A DNA stretch of 64,000 bases from Gammaproteobacteria bacterium (GCA_018401885.1 JAGYKB010000008.1:40519-104518); one strand, 5' to 3'; shown: positions 26,529-36,202, counted from the stretch's first letter. A program made the numbers and translations. Notes: generated from the letters alone by a model not told the origin.

Positions 26529-28556
26529 ATGAAAAAGCCCCTCACCGCAGCCCTCTTAGCCCTATTTACAGGCTTTAGTATCCCCACAACAGTCTTCGCC
26601 GCCGAAGCGATGGCGAGCGGCACGTTTACCGAAGAGCAGTTCGAGCGAGGGCAGGTGCTGTATGCTCGCGAGTGTGCAAGCTGTCACGGCGCCGACTTAG
26701 AGGGGGGAGTAGCGCCGGTGCTTTCTAGCGTGGCGTTTCGAAAATCGTATTCTCTGCAAGGGTCTAATGTCGGCGAGTTATATAATCGCATTCGCAATAC
26801 GATGCCTCCGCGACAGCTCGAAGTGCTTAATGATGCCGAGTACATTGATGTGATGGCGTATGTGCTCGGGCGCAACAATGTTCTGCCAGGCACCGAGTTG
26901 CTCACCAACGACTACGATGCACTCGCGATGATTCCGCTGTCGCGCGGCGATGAAGGTCTCGATAGCGCGTCAACGTTCATTGCAGGCGAAGCGGGCATTC
27001 GACCGAGCGGGCATGGTCCTAGTTTCGCAGATCTAAAAGCGGCGCAGGCCAACCATTCTGACTGGTTGTACCATAATCAAAATTACAAAGGTACGCGCTA
27101 CAGCGCGCTAGATCAGATTGACGTAGCAAATGCCGGCGATCTGCAGCAGGTCTGCGCCTATCAGCTTGAAACTTTTGCGACGATGCAGACTGGACCGATC
27201 GTGTACGAAGGCGTGATGTACATTACCAATTCGACACGCACCGCTGCGATAGATGCAGCAACATGCGAGCGCAAATGGGAGCACACCTGGACGCCGAAAG
27301 ACCGCACCGTTTGGGGTAATAACCGCGGTGTCGCAATTAAGGATGGCTATGTGGTGCGCGGCACTAACGATGGTTACCTGCTAGCTCTCGATTCTGCTAA
27401 CGGTGCTCTGCTCTGGGCGAGACAGGTTGCAGACCCATGGATCGGTGAGACATTTACCATGCCGCCGATGATTTTCGAAGATCTAATTTTAATTGGCCCG
27501 GCAGGAAGCGAGAACGCAATTTCAGGCTGGGTCGGTGCGTTCTCTCTTCTGGATGGAGAGGAGAAGTGGCGCTTTCATACAGTGCCAGAGGCAGCAGCAG
27601 GCGGCGGTCCGACGTGGGGTAATCCTGACAATATTGTCTTGGGAGGAGGTGCGGTCTGGACTCCGCTGAGCATGGATCTAGAGAAGGTCGAACTCTACGC
27701 TGCAGTCACTAATCCCGCGCCCGATCTGCCTGCGTATCTGCGTCCAGGCGACAACCTCTATACCAATAATATCATTGCGCTAGATCCTTGGAGCGGTGAG
27801 CTCCTGTGGCATAAGTCTATCGTTCCGAACGACGATCACGATTGGGATCTGACTCAGGTGAGCCCCGTACTTAAAGCCGGCGAGGATAATGTGTCACGTG
27901 ATCTTGTTACTACAGTGGGCAAGGATGGCATTCTACGTACACTCGATAAGAACACGCGAGAGGCGCTCTATGAGACTCCGGTAACAACGATTCTGAACGC
28001 AGAGGTACCGGTTACCCAAGAGGGCGTCTTCGCCTGCCCTGGTGTTTTCGGCGGCGTTCTGTGGAGTGGCCCGGCCTACCATCCGGCTGAGCGGATTGTG
28101 GTGACGCCCTCGATAGACTATTGCGCTCGTTTTGTTGCGGCAGAGGAGGTTGAGGTAAAGCCTGGGCAGTTATATATGGGTGGTGGCGTCGTACCTGATA
28201 ACGAGCAGAGTGGTTGGCTTACCGCAGTAGACGTCGAAAGCGGAGATGTTCGTTGGCGTTACCACTCGCCAGCACCAATGGTTGCTGGCGTGACTACAAC
28301 GGCAGGGGGGTTGGTATTAAGCGGCGAACTGACGGGTAACCTTTTGATGCTTAGCGCCGCCAGCGGCGAGGTGCTTAACAGTATTTACACCGGCGCGCCT
28401 ATTGGGGGCGGTGTAATCACCTATGAAGTCAATGGCACCCAGTATATTGCGACTAATTCAGGAAACGCGATGATGACGTTTCAAACCGGCCATGAAACAG
28501 CGCGTAGCGGTAGCGTAATCGTCTATGCTTTGCCGAGAACTGCGCGCGGGGATTAG
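26529..28556 (+). CDS. PQQ-dependent dehydrogenase with N-terminal cytochrome c domain
   Basis: This 675-residue periplasmic protein has a signal peptide (cleavage near VFAAEA). A cytochrome c domain follows, with CASCH near residue 49 and a later MPPRQLE methionine. The quinoprotein beta-propeller then begins at HSDWLYHNQNYKGTRYSALDQI. Propeller signatures include NDDHDWDLTQ, LLALDSANGALLW and WLTAVDVESGDVRWRY. It should oxidise an alcohol or similar substrate, with electrons leaving through the heme. In many quinohaemoproteins the cytochrome domain is C-terminal; here it is N-terminal. The substrate is unknown. No pqq biosynthesis genes are in the window. Confidence 0.87.
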   Translation: MKKPLTAALLALFTGFSIPTTVFAAEAMASGTFTEEQFERGQVLYARECASCHGADLEGGVAPVLSSVAFRKSYSLQGSNVGELYNRIRNTMPPRQLEVLNDAEYIDVMAYVLGRNNVLPGTELLTNDYDALAMIPLSRGDEGLDSASTFIAGEAGIRPSGHGPSFADLKAAQANHSDWLYHNQNYKGTRYSALDQIDVANAGDLQQVCAYQLETFATMQTGPIVYEGVMYITNSTRTAAIDAATCERKWEHTWTPKDRTVWGNNRGVAIKDGYVVRGTNDGYLLALDSANGALLWARQVADPWIGETFTMPPMIFEDLILIGPAGSENAISGWVGAFSLLDGEEKWRFHTVPEAAAGGGPTWGNPDNIVLGGGAVWTPLSMDLEKVELYAAVTNPAPDLPAYLRPGDNLYTNNIIALDPWSGELLWHKSIVPNDDHDWDLTQVSPVLKAGEDNVSRDLVTTVGKDGILRTLDKNTREALYETPVTTILNAEVPVTQEGVFACPGVFGGVLWSGPAYHPAERIVVTPSIDYCARFVAAEEVEVKPGQLYMGGGVVPDNEQSGWLTAVDVESGDVRWRYHSPAPMVAGVTTTAGGLVLSGELTGNLLMLSAASGEVLNSIYTGAPIGGGVITYEVNGTQYIATNSGNAMMTFQTGHETARSGSVIVYALPRTARGD

Positions 28557-28610
28557 TCGATTCGGCGATCGAAGAAAGCCTTAGCGTGATGCTAGGGCTA
28601 CCCTCACTTT

Positions 28611-29795
28611 CTAAATTATGCGGTTGGCGTGCAGGTCAGCGATCTCGTTGTCCGAATAGCCGAGTTCACGCATGAGCTCATCAGTATGCTCGCCAAGCGT
28701 CGGTGCGCGATGCCTGATCTCTCCGGGAGTCTCCGAGAGTTCGACTGGGGTTCGCATAAGCGGCGCCGGTTTGTCTAACCCTGGGTAGTCAACCGCTTGG
28801 AAAAGACCTTTGGCAGCAATGTGAGGATCTTCCAACACCTGCTGAGGAGAAAGCACAGGGCCCGCAGGCAGCCGTGCCTTCTCCATCGCCGCGAGCGCCT
28901 CGGCCGAAGTGCGCTCGGCACACCATCGAGCCATGCGCTCGCTGACGAGGATACTATTGTCGCCGCGGCTGATGTCATCTTTGAAGCGCTCATCCTCAAG
29001 CCAGTGGCTTTCACCCATCAAATCAGCCCAGCGCTTAAACAGAGGACCGCCCACTGACTGAACTAATACCCAGCCATCTTTACATTTGAACGTATCCGAT
29101 GGCGCGGCGCCTTGTCCTCGATTGAGGCTCGCAACGCGATTTACCCCTAGCGCCGACTGCTCGATGATAGTGCCATTCATCAGCGTTAAGGCCGTGTTGA
29201 AGAGAGAGCCCTCCACTACCTGGCCCCGGCCAGTTTTCTGGCGCTCAAAAAGCGCCGCCATGGTGCCGAATGCGGCAAAACTCGCCGTGCCAAAATCCAC
29301 GAAAGGTGGCCACGCTTTTACGGGTTGATCAGGCGTGCCGGACAAATACATGGCGCCAGACATTGCCTGTCCAAGCCCATCGAAGCCGACGCGATTACTG
29401 TAGGGCCCGCCGCGGCCAAACGCCGAAATCATTGTGAGAATTATGTCTGGCTTCACCGCCTTCAGGCTCTCGTAATCCAATCCCATTGCGGCGAGTGTAT
29501 CGGGGGGTAGATTTGCGATGACGACATCTGCAGTAGCAACCAATTTTTTGACAATCTCGCGACCCTCGGGCTTCATCGGATTAAGAGTTAACCCTTTTTT
29601 ATTACGAGCCAGCTGCATAAACGTCCCGCCGTCATCCGTGTCGCTTATGGGCGCGAGATAGCGATCCTCGCTGCCGTCTACCTTTTCGATTCGAATCACT
29701 TCAGCGCCCATGTCGGCGAGGAGTGTGCCGCAGAACGGCCCTGCAATGTAGCGCCCAAAGTCGAGGACGCGAATGCCTTTAAGTACTTGTGTCAT
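28611..29795 (-). CDS. CaiB/BaiF family CoA transferase (second copy)
   Basis: This 394-residue class III CoA transferase opens KGIRVLDFGRYIAGPFCGTLLADMGAEVIRIEK, with later TLNPMKPEGREIV, VVIANLPPDTL, and AFGRGGPYSNRVGFDGLGQAMSG holding the catalytic Asp. It ends with THGELMRELGYSDNEIADL-like residues, close to the end of the CaiB at 15.9 kb, but the two are clearly different paralogues. It stands alone between a PQQ dehydrogenase (convergent) and an exported methyltransferase (divergent), so its acid substrate cannot be inferred. Confidence 0.9.
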   Translation of the reverse strand: MTQVLKGIRVLDFGRYIAGPFCGTLLADMGAEVIRIEKVDGSEDRYLAPISDTDDGGTFMQLARNKKGLTLNPMKPEGREIVKKLVATADVVIANLPPDTLAAMGLDYESLKAVKPDIILTMISAFGRGGPYSNRVGFDGLGQAMSGAMYLSGTPDQPVKAWPPFVDFGTASFAAFGTMAALFERQKTGRGQVVEGSLFNTALTLMNGTIIEQSALGVNRVASLNRGQGAAPSDTFKCKDGWVLVQSVGGPLFKRWADLMGESHWLEDERFKDDISRGDNSILVSERMARWCAERTSAEALAAMEKARLPAGPVLSPQQVLEDPHIAAKGLFQAVDYPGLDKPAPLMRTPVELSETPGEIRHRAPTLGEHTDELMRELGYSDNEIADLHANRII

Positions 29796-29953
29796 GATCT
29801 AGCGGCTCGTGAGTAGTTGATTCAAGGGCCCGAGTCTAGCATAGGGCGGTCGAGAGAAAAGGGTGTCTTGATAGCGACAAGGCATAGCCACCGATCGTTG
29901 CGCTGTAGTATTGTTGTTTCAGACTCTTGTGACGCTTCTTTGAGGAATGACCC

Positions 29954-30697
29954 ATGAACCACTCACTGTCCTTTCGACTGAGAAAGGTGGCAATCGTTTT
30001 TGGTAGTGCTGCGGTAGGCTTGCTTATTGCTGCTTCGACACATGCTGCGGAAAATCCAGGCTATATCGAAGACCCATCGCGCCGAACGACAGGTATCGGA
30101 AAATTTTATATGGGGCGAGAAATCTCATTTGTGATGGGGCATCAGGCTGCGGGATGGCTCAATCGCCCAGGGCGTATCCAAGAGGAGATGCCCGATGAGG
30201 TGGTCGCCAATATGGGGCTCGAGCCTGACCATGTCGTCGCCGATATTGGCGCCGGCTCGGGTTATTTTTCTTTCCGCATAGCCAAACTAGTTCCAGAGGG
30301 AAAAGTGCTTGCCGTAGATATTCAGCAAGAAATGCTAGATATCATAGAGGCAACGAAGGCTACAGAAGGCGTGACTAATATTGACGGGGTAAAGGGTGAA
30401 ATAGACAACCCCAACCTTCCGGCTAACTCAATCGATGCGGCGATCATGGTCGATGCCTATCACGAGTTCTCGCATCCCTTCGAGATGATTGACGGCATCT
30501 ATACTGCACTGCGACCGGGTGGCCGAATATTTCTGCTCGAGTATCGAGGCGAAGATGCCTCTGTGCCGATTCGCCCTTTGCATAAGATGACGCAAGAACA
30601 AGTCATTAAGGAGATGAGCGTATTCGGGCTCGAATGGACCGAGACCCTCGATTTCCTCCCTTGGCAGCACATGATGATTTTTACGAAAACGGAGTGA
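29954..30697 (+). CDS. Class I SAM-dependent methyltransferase with an export signal
   Basis: This 247-residue protein begins with a basic and hydrophobic segment ending STHAAENPG, which looks like a signal peptide. A Rossmann methyltransferase domain follows: VVADIGAGSGYFSFRIAKL (motif I), VLAVDIQQEMLDII, and IMVDAYHEFSHP (motif IV region), then LRPGGRIFLLEYR. SAM is normally cytoplasmic, so export would be unusual; similar signal-bearing members occur in other proteobacteria. The substrate is unknown. It converges on the TonB receptor, with 20 bp between stops. Confidence 0.82.
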   Translation: MNHSLSFRLRKVAIVFGSAAVGLLIAASTHAAENPGYIEDPSRRTTGIGKFYMGREISFVMGHQAAGWLNRPGRIQEEMPDEVVANMGLEPDHVVADIGAGSGYFSFRIAKLVPEGKVLAVDIQQEMLDIIEATKATEGVTNIDGVKGEIDNPNLPANSIDAAIMVDAYHEFSHPFEMIDGIYTALRPGGRIFLLEYRGEDASVPIRPLHKMTQEQVIKEMSVFGLEWTETLDFLPWQHMMIFTKTE

Positions 30698-30717
30698 GTA
30701 TAGGAACCAGCAAGAGT

Positions 30718-32862
30718 TTAGAAAGTATTTCTGATCTTGAGTGAATATCTAACGCCTGGCTGTCTGCAGGAGTTTTCAATTTCTTCGACAATACCATCGA
30801 CCGTTGCACCATCGAAGCGGGTACGTTCTCGGCAGAAATTACGGTCGTTGACGTTCCTGATGTCGAATCGGAAGGTTACGCCGTCAAACGCGCGTTTTTC
30901 GAAGAACAGGTTGAGGTCATAGTCAGGAATCTCGCGCTCAATATCAAAAACGTCTATGCGATTATAGTTGCTGCCTTCCCTTGCCTGCGTTGAATAATTA
31001 AAACCGTAGCTGAGATTGTATTTATTAACATCGTGGCGGAATTCGGTTCTTCCATTCCATCTACGACTCCAGCTAAATCTCCTCTCTATCCCTAAGAAGG
31101 GATCGAGCAATTCGGATTCGTTGATGCCAAGCCTAAATGTCAAAAGCGCATTTGGTAGACCTAAATATGTTAGCTGTGTGCTTGCATCGAAATTAACGCC
31201 ATAGCGTTTGCCATCGCCAATATTTCCGCGTGCGGACTGTAAATTATCCGGCGACGGCGAGACATCTACTCTGTCGATTACATCAGTTACATCTCGGTAG
31301 TAAAGCTGCGAATTAAGTACACCGATGTTATTCGGTAGACGGTACTCGAGATTCAGATCGTAACGCCACGTCTGCTCCTGTTTAATATTTGGGTTGCCCG
31401 CAACGGTGTCTTGATCGTCGTCTGAGTTATCTGTTGAGGCGCTGAAATCAGAAAAACTTAACTGTGATACCGTTTTCTCGGCCGTTGCCCGAAATTGTAG
31501 GGACTCGGTAAGATTGTAGCGATAATCGATCCTCGGTTTAAAAAAGCCGAAACTCCGAGAGTTGCCGACGTCACCAGTCTGTGTAATCTCCGAGGCTTCG
31601 TAGACAAGTGCTGTTTCTAGCGACATAGCCTCGTTTAGCTGCCAATTGTGAATGGCGAAATATTCGCTGCGAATTTCTTCGACAGTCGATAGGGCGTTGT
31701 CGACGTCTACCGGATACAAGCCGCCATGAAGCACAGATGTTTCGCCGCTGCCGTCATCATTCCCAAGTCGGAGTTCAGAGTCGCGAATAGTCTGAGCGAT
31801 TTCCACGCCGGCCTCGATTGCCTGCTCCGAAAATAAATTAAACGTGTAGGAACTGCGCGCGATTCGCTCCCGATCTCGCGCTCCCGAGAAAAGGAAAAGA
31901 TCTTTGTTGTCTTTATCTCTGCCAACCTGAAAACGTTCACGAGTAAAATCAAAATCGCGATCATTCACAATGAAAAGGAAGCGGAACTTAGAGCGATTTT
32001 CAAATGAGTATTCATAATCTCCGCCTATTTCCCAGTTATCTCTCCGCCCTTGATTAGCCTCACGCTCCAGATTGACGCTGGGGCTGTCGTCTGCAAGCCC
32101 GATTATACCTCTCGTAATGTCAGTGGGAGGCGCAGTTTTGCCATATAAGGCATTTAACTGGATCAGCGATTTTTCGAATTGATACCCGAGGTTCATGCTG
32201 GTCTCATAGTTGGTCTGGTCGCGGGTGCTTTCCTCAAATCGCCTCTCTGTTGGGACGCCCTGGGGATCGTAGCTCGACTCTCGAGTGACCTGATTGACGT
32301 AGCTTGGGTCGCCTTGGATATGAAATAGGTAATTTAAATTGCCGTTTTGTCCCGAGTAGGAGAGTCTCGCGCCTGGCGCGAATTTACCATCCTGCATGCG
32401 ATCGGTGCTTATTTCTGCTGCTATGCTTGATCGAGACTCTGAGGCGAGAAGGACAATATTCACGACTTGTCCACCACCGCGGACATCGATCTCTTCTGAA
32501 GTGCCGCGAATAATCTCGATATAGTCAACATCATCGGCACTGATTCGGCTCAGCTGACTCCGACCTTCATTGCTTTTGCCTGTGATGCGTTGGCCATTAA
32601 TCAAGATCTCGCCTGCGCCACCACCGAGCCCGCGACCTCCGCCGCCTCCGCCGCCGAGTGCTAGCCCAATGCCGGGAATCCTGCTTACCATGTCGTTTAC
32701 GGAAACAGGCTGAAATTGTTCGAAATAAGACGCCTCGTATATTACGCTCAGGTCGTCTACCGAAGAGGGCTCAGCCGACCTCTCGGAAGCGAGCTCTTGC
32801 GACAAACCCAATGAGGGAAGCAGTGCTAGGACTGGGTAAAAAGAGGCGATGCGCCGCTTCAT
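30718..32862 (-). CDS. TonB-dependent outer-membrane receptor
   Basis: GGAGAG five bases upstream supports the ATG at 32862 over the ORF start at 32886. The 714-residue product has a signal peptide (MKRRIASFYPVLALLPSLGLS). The plug domain has VNDMVSRIPGIGLALGGGGG and EILINGQRITGKS with EIIRGTSEEIDVRG. A long C-terminal beta barrel follows with alternating aromatic residues, ending SLKIRNTF. The plug carries an unusually long glycine tract (coding GGC/GGA repeats around 32636-32655). It should import a large nutrient using TonB energy; the ligand is unknown. Confidence 0.9.
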   Translation of the reverse strand: MKRRIASFYPVLALLPSLGLSQELASERSAEPSSVDDLSVIYEASYFEQFQPVSVNDMVSRIPGIGLALGGGGGGGRGLGGGAGEILINGQRITGKSNEGRSQLSRISADDVDYIEIIRGTSEEIDVRGGGQVVNIVLLASESRSSIAAEISTDRMQDGKFAPGARLSYSGQNGNLNYLFHIQGDPSYVNQVTRESSYDPQGVPTERRFEESTRDQTNYETSMNLGYQFEKSLIQLNALYGKTAPPTDITRGIIGLADDSPSVNLEREANQGRRDNWEIGGDYEYSFENRSKFRFLFIVNDRDFDFTRERFQVGRDKDNKDLFLFSGARDRERIARSSYTFNLFSEQAIEAGVEIAQTIRDSELRLGNDDGSGETSVLHGGLYPVDVDNALSTVEEIRSEYFAIHNWQLNEAMSLETALVYEASEITQTGDVGNSRSFGFFKPRIDYRYNLTESLQFRATAEKTVSQLSFSDFSASTDNSDDDQDTVAGNPNIKQEQTWRYDLNLEYRLPNNIGVLNSQLYYRDVTDVIDRVDVSPSPDNLQSARGNIGDGKRYGVNFDASTQLTYLGLPNALLTFRLGINESELLDPFLGIERRFSWSRRWNGRTEFRHDVNKYNLSYGFNYSTQAREGSNYNRIDVFDIEREIPDYDLNLFFEKRAFDGVTFRFDIRNVNDRNFCRERTRFDGATVDGIVEEIENSCRQPGVRYSLKIRNTF

Positions 32863-33182
32863 TGAATCTCTCCGAGAAAACTTCACTACCTCGGTAACGC
32901 TTAGACGCGATGGGCAGATCGTATTAGTTACGTTTCGTGACTTTTAAGCGCCGGGAATCGACTCGTCAAAGAGCTTAGCGATGCGCGGGCCGATAACTTT
33001 AGAAATTATCCCCAAGACAGTATGTCCCTGAAAATTCTCGCGCTTGCGGGCTGATGATTTTTGCGCTGCAGCGTGGAATTGGCGATAATGTATGGTCTGT
33101 CGCGCGGTCCTAGGCCGTATAAACCTCGCTAGGCAAGAGGCCTACTCACCGTGCCACATAATCGAATCGAAAGGGGAAAAGC
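32863..33182. promoter_or_regulatory. Divergent intergenic region of TonB receptor and ETF-QO
   Basis: A 320-bp gap. A sigma-70-like promoter for ETF-QO is seen as TTGCGC (33061), 17 nt, GATAAT (33084-33089). Nothing comparable is clear for the minus-strand receptor. No ORF or RNA gene is recognised. Confidence 0.5.
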
Positions 33183-34853
33183 ATGCAACGCGAATCTATG
33201 GTAGTCGATGTAGTAATTGTCGGCGCTGGACCTGCCGGTCTGTCGACTGCTTGTCGACTGCTACAAATGGCGCAAGCAGAGGGTAAAGAGATCTCGGTGT
33301 GTGTACTCGAAAAGGGTTCTGAAGTAGGCGCGCACATTCTCTCAGGTGCGGTTTTCGAGCCTTCGGCTCTGAATGAGCTTTTTCCCGACTGGAAAGAGAA
33401 GGGTGCTCCGCTGAACACGCCGGTGACTGGCGACAATGTCTACTATCTCCCAAGTGCAAAATCGGCAATCAAGTTCCCTGATTTGTTAGTTCCCAAGCCG
33501 ATGCATAACGAGGGTAACTATATTATCTCGCTGGGTAATCTCTGCGCATGGCTCGGCGAGCAAGCGATGGAGCTAGGTGCTGAAATTTTTCCAGGCTTCG
33601 CCGCAGCTGAAATTCTGTATAACGACGACGGCAGCGTGAAGGGGGTAGCGACTGGCGACATGGGAGTCGCGGCGAATGGTGATCACAAGCCTTCCTTCGA
33701 GCCTGGATTTGAATTTCATGCTAAATACACCATTCTCGCAGAGGGTTGCCGCGGTCATTTAGGCAAAGAAATTATTGCGAAATACGCGCTGGACAAAGAC
33801 AGCGATCCTCAGCATTACGGTATCGGCCTCAAAGAGGTCTGGGAAATCCCCGCCGAGAATCATCAGCAAGGACTCGTTGTTCATACTGCAGGCTACCCGA
33901 TGATCGGTGCAAGTTATGCCGGTACTAGCGGCGGTTTCCTCTACCATGTTGAAGACAACAAAGTCTCTCTAGGGCTCATCGTAGACTTAGGTTACAAAAA
34001 CCCCCATATCAGCCCCTTCGACGAGTTTCAAAAGTTTAAACATCATCCAGTAATCGAGAAGACGCTCAAAGGCGGTAAGCGCATTAGTTATGGGGCGAGG
34101 GCGCTCATTAAAGGTGGTTTGAACTCTCTACCTAAAATGACTTTCCCTGGCGGTTTGCTCATAGGCTGTGATGCGGGAACGCTTAACGCCGCTAAAATCA
34201 AGGGCAGTCATACGGCCATGAAATCGGGCATGCTTGCCGCAGAATCCCTCTATGCGGCGCTAACGCAGGCTGGTGAGGGCGAAGCGCCTGCGCGTGAACT
34301 AGAAGATTACAGTGAGCGCTTCAAGCAATCGGACCTCTACGAAGAATTGCACAAAACGCGCAACTTTAGTTCCGGCTTCCACAAATTCGGTTTCTGGATA
34401 GGAAGCGCGCTGACCTTCATTGAGCAGAATATCTTGTTTGGTAAGTCGCCAGTTACGATACATGACCGGACACAGGATCACGCTCAGCTCGTGCCGGCCG
34501 AATCGGCTCCTAAAATCGACTACCCAAAGCCTGACGGCAAAATATCCTTCGACAAACTGTCGTCAGTGTTCCTGTCGAATACTAATCATGCCGAAGACCA
34601 GCCCTGCCATTTAAAGCTCAAAGATGCGTCAATTCCAATAAATGTAAACCTGCCTAAATTCGACGAGCCCGCTCAACGCTATTGTCCGGCAGGCGTATAT
34701 GAGGTGGTAGACGAGGCTGATGGGTCGAAGCGTTTTCAGATCAATTCGCAGAACTGCGTGCACTGTAAAACCTGTGATATCAAGGATCCTTCCCAGAATA
34801 TTCAATGGGTTGTCCCAGAGGGTGCTGGAGGTCCGAATTACCCCGGCATGTAA
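33183..34853 (+). CDS. Electron-transfer flavoprotein-ubiquinone oxidoreductase
   Basis: This 556-residue enzyme passes electrons from ETF to ubiquinone and so serves the acyl-CoA dehydrogenases. The FAD site VVIVGAGPAGLSTACRLLQ opens the protein, and HILSGAVFEP, EGCRGHLGKEI and LLIGCDAGTLNAAKIKGSHTAM are family segments. The C-terminal 4Fe-4S domain has CPAGVYE and NCVHCKTCDIKDPSQNI, giving the four ligand cysteines. AAAGGGGAAA precedes the ATG. The etfAB genes are not in this window. A strong intrinsic terminator follows. Confidence 0.96.
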   Translation: MQRESMVVDVVIVGAGPAGLSTACRLLQMAQAEGKEISVCVLEKGSEVGAHILSGAVFEPSALNELFPDWKEKGAPLNTPVTGDNVYYLPSAKSAIKFPDLLVPKPMHNEGNYIISLGNLCAWLGEQAMELGAEIFPGFAAAEILYNDDGSVKGVATGDMGVAANGDHKPSFEPGFEFHAKYTILAEGCRGHLGKEIIAKYALDKDSDPQHYGIGLKEVWEIPAENHQQGLVVHTAGYPMIGASYAGTSGGFLYHVEDNKVSLGLIVDLGYKNPHISPFDEFQKFKHHPVIEKTLKGGKRISYGARALIKGGLNSLPKMTFPGGLLIGCDAGTLNAAKIKGSHTAMKSGMLAAESLYAALTQAGEGEAPARELEDYSERFKQSDLYEELHKTRNFSSGFHKFGFWIGSALTFIEQNILFGKSPVTIHDRTQDHAQLVPAESAPKIDYPKPDGKISFDKLSSVFLSNTNHAEDQPCHLKLKDASIPINVNLPKFDEPAQRYCPAGVYEVVDEADGSKRFQINSQNCVHCKTCDIKDPSQNIQWVVPEGAGGPNYPGM

Positions 34854-34904
34854 TAAATAATTATATTAATTACAATTATTTATGTTGTTTTTTAAAAGTA
34901 ATTT

Positions 34905-34928
34905 AAAAGGGGTGAAAGCCCCTTTTTT
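34905..34928 (+). terminator. Intrinsic terminator after ETF-QO
   Basis: AAAAGGGG and CCCCTTTT pair across TGAAAG and end in a six-T run, about 50 bp after the ETF-QO stop in an AT-rich stretch. Confidence 0.9.
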
Positions 34929-35020
34929 ACGCTCACTAATTTCACTGAATGGAAAACTATCCGCGAAAGGTCTACTCTGGCGTTAGGTTGAATTTACGCC
35001 TAGTTTAAGGAGGGTGCATT

Positions 35021-36193
35021 ATGACAACGTTACGTTTGTCTGCTGTAGTAGTCCTCATACTCACTCGCTGTACCGCTATCGATCTAGAGAGTGAATTTCT
35101 CCTCGACAGCGAGTTACAAGCGCAGATACTCGATCAGACGAGTGACGCATTCGCTGATATTGATCCATTGTTTTTGAGCGACGACCTAAAACGGCATTTG
35201 AATGAGTATATTGGCCCTGCTCGTGACGATCGTGCGCGCGTTGAGCGCCTTCAAGACTTCCTCTATGACGAAGCGTTTTTAGGCATCAGTTATTCGGCAG
35301 AGAAAACCCATACCGCAATGGAGCTCTACGAAACGCGTACTGGCAACTGTCTGTCGGCTATGAATCTTTATATTGCGATGGCACGGTATTTAGGAGTCGA
35401 AGCCCGATTTCAGCGCGTTGATGTGCAGCCGAGTTGGGATAAGCGAGGCGGCCTCCTAGTGCTCAGTCAGCATATCAATGCAACGGGTCGGTTTGATCAG
35501 GCTAGTCGTTATGTAGCTGATTTTACCCCAGAGATTGCGTTGCAACAGCTCACGTCTCAAGTCATCACTGATACGCAGGCGCGTGCGCTTTATTTTAATA
35601 ATTTAGGCGTCGAGGAACTGATCGCGCATGACTACGACGGCGCAATTGCCTATTTTAAGAATGCGCTCTTCTTGGATCCTGACAACGCAATCGCCTGGAA
35701 TAATATCGGCGCAGCGTTTAATCGGGTCGGAGAGCGGACGCTTGCCGAATACAGCTATCGAAAAGCTTTTGAGCTTGATGCGACAAGCGCTACGGCGATA
35801 GCAAATCTCGCCAAATTTTATCACGCGGCCGGTGATGCTCGCCGAGCGCGAGCGTATGAGCTCGCGATCGAGCGCTTTAACGAGATGAACCCCTACTATC
35901 ACTATGCACAAGGGCAAGTTGCCTACTCTGAGGGCGATTTAGACCATGCGCGAAAGGCGTTCGAGCGCGCGCTTGCTCTCAAGCAAGAGGAACCCGACTT
36001 CTATGAGGCGCTGGGACGTGTTTATTTCGAGCTTGGAGATCTGGGTGCGGCCAGAAAACTCAACCGAGAGGCTGAGGAATTGGTTTTTCTCAACGATGAG
36101 ATATACAGACCAAGCAGCTCTCGCCTCCGAGTGTTAGAGCGTAAGAGTGGAAATATCGACGGCGCAAGCCTTCGTATGATCTATGCCCAGTAA
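35021..36193 (+). CDS. Transglutaminase-like/TPR protein, probably exported
   Basis: The 390-residue protein starts with a hydrophobic segment ending LILTRCTAI. This could be a lipobox, but Arg at the -1 position is unusual, so lipidation is doubtful. A transglutaminase-like core follows: RTGNCLSAMNLYIAMARYLGVEARFQ (Cys near residue 109) and LVLSQHINA, with the His likely catalytic. From about residue 185 there are TPR repeats (YFNNLGVEELIAHDYDGAIAYF, AIAWNNIGAAFNRVGE, PDFYEALGRVYFELGD). GGAGGG precedes the ATG. The role is unknown, perhaps a proteolytic or scaffold function in the envelope. Confidence 0.8.
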   Translation: MTTLRLSAVVVLILTRCTAIDLESEFLLDSELQAQILDQTSDAFADIDPLFLSDDLKRHLNEYIGPARDDRARVERLQDFLYDEAFLGISYSAEKTHTAMELYETRTGNCLSAMNLYIAMARYLGVEARFQRVDVQPSWDKRGGLLVLSQHINATGRFDQASRYVADFTPEIALQQLTSQVITDTQARALYFNNLGVEELIAHDYDGAIAYFKNALFLDPDNAIAWNNIGAAFNRVGERTLAEYSYRKAFELDATSATAIANLAKFYHAAGDARRARAYELAIERFNEMNPYYHYAQGQVAYSEGDLDHARKAFERALALKQEEPDFYEALGRVYFELGDLGAARKLNREAEELVFLNDEIYRPSSSRLRVLERKSGNIDGASLRMIYAQ

Positions 36194-36202
36194 CCTCTAG
36201 CT

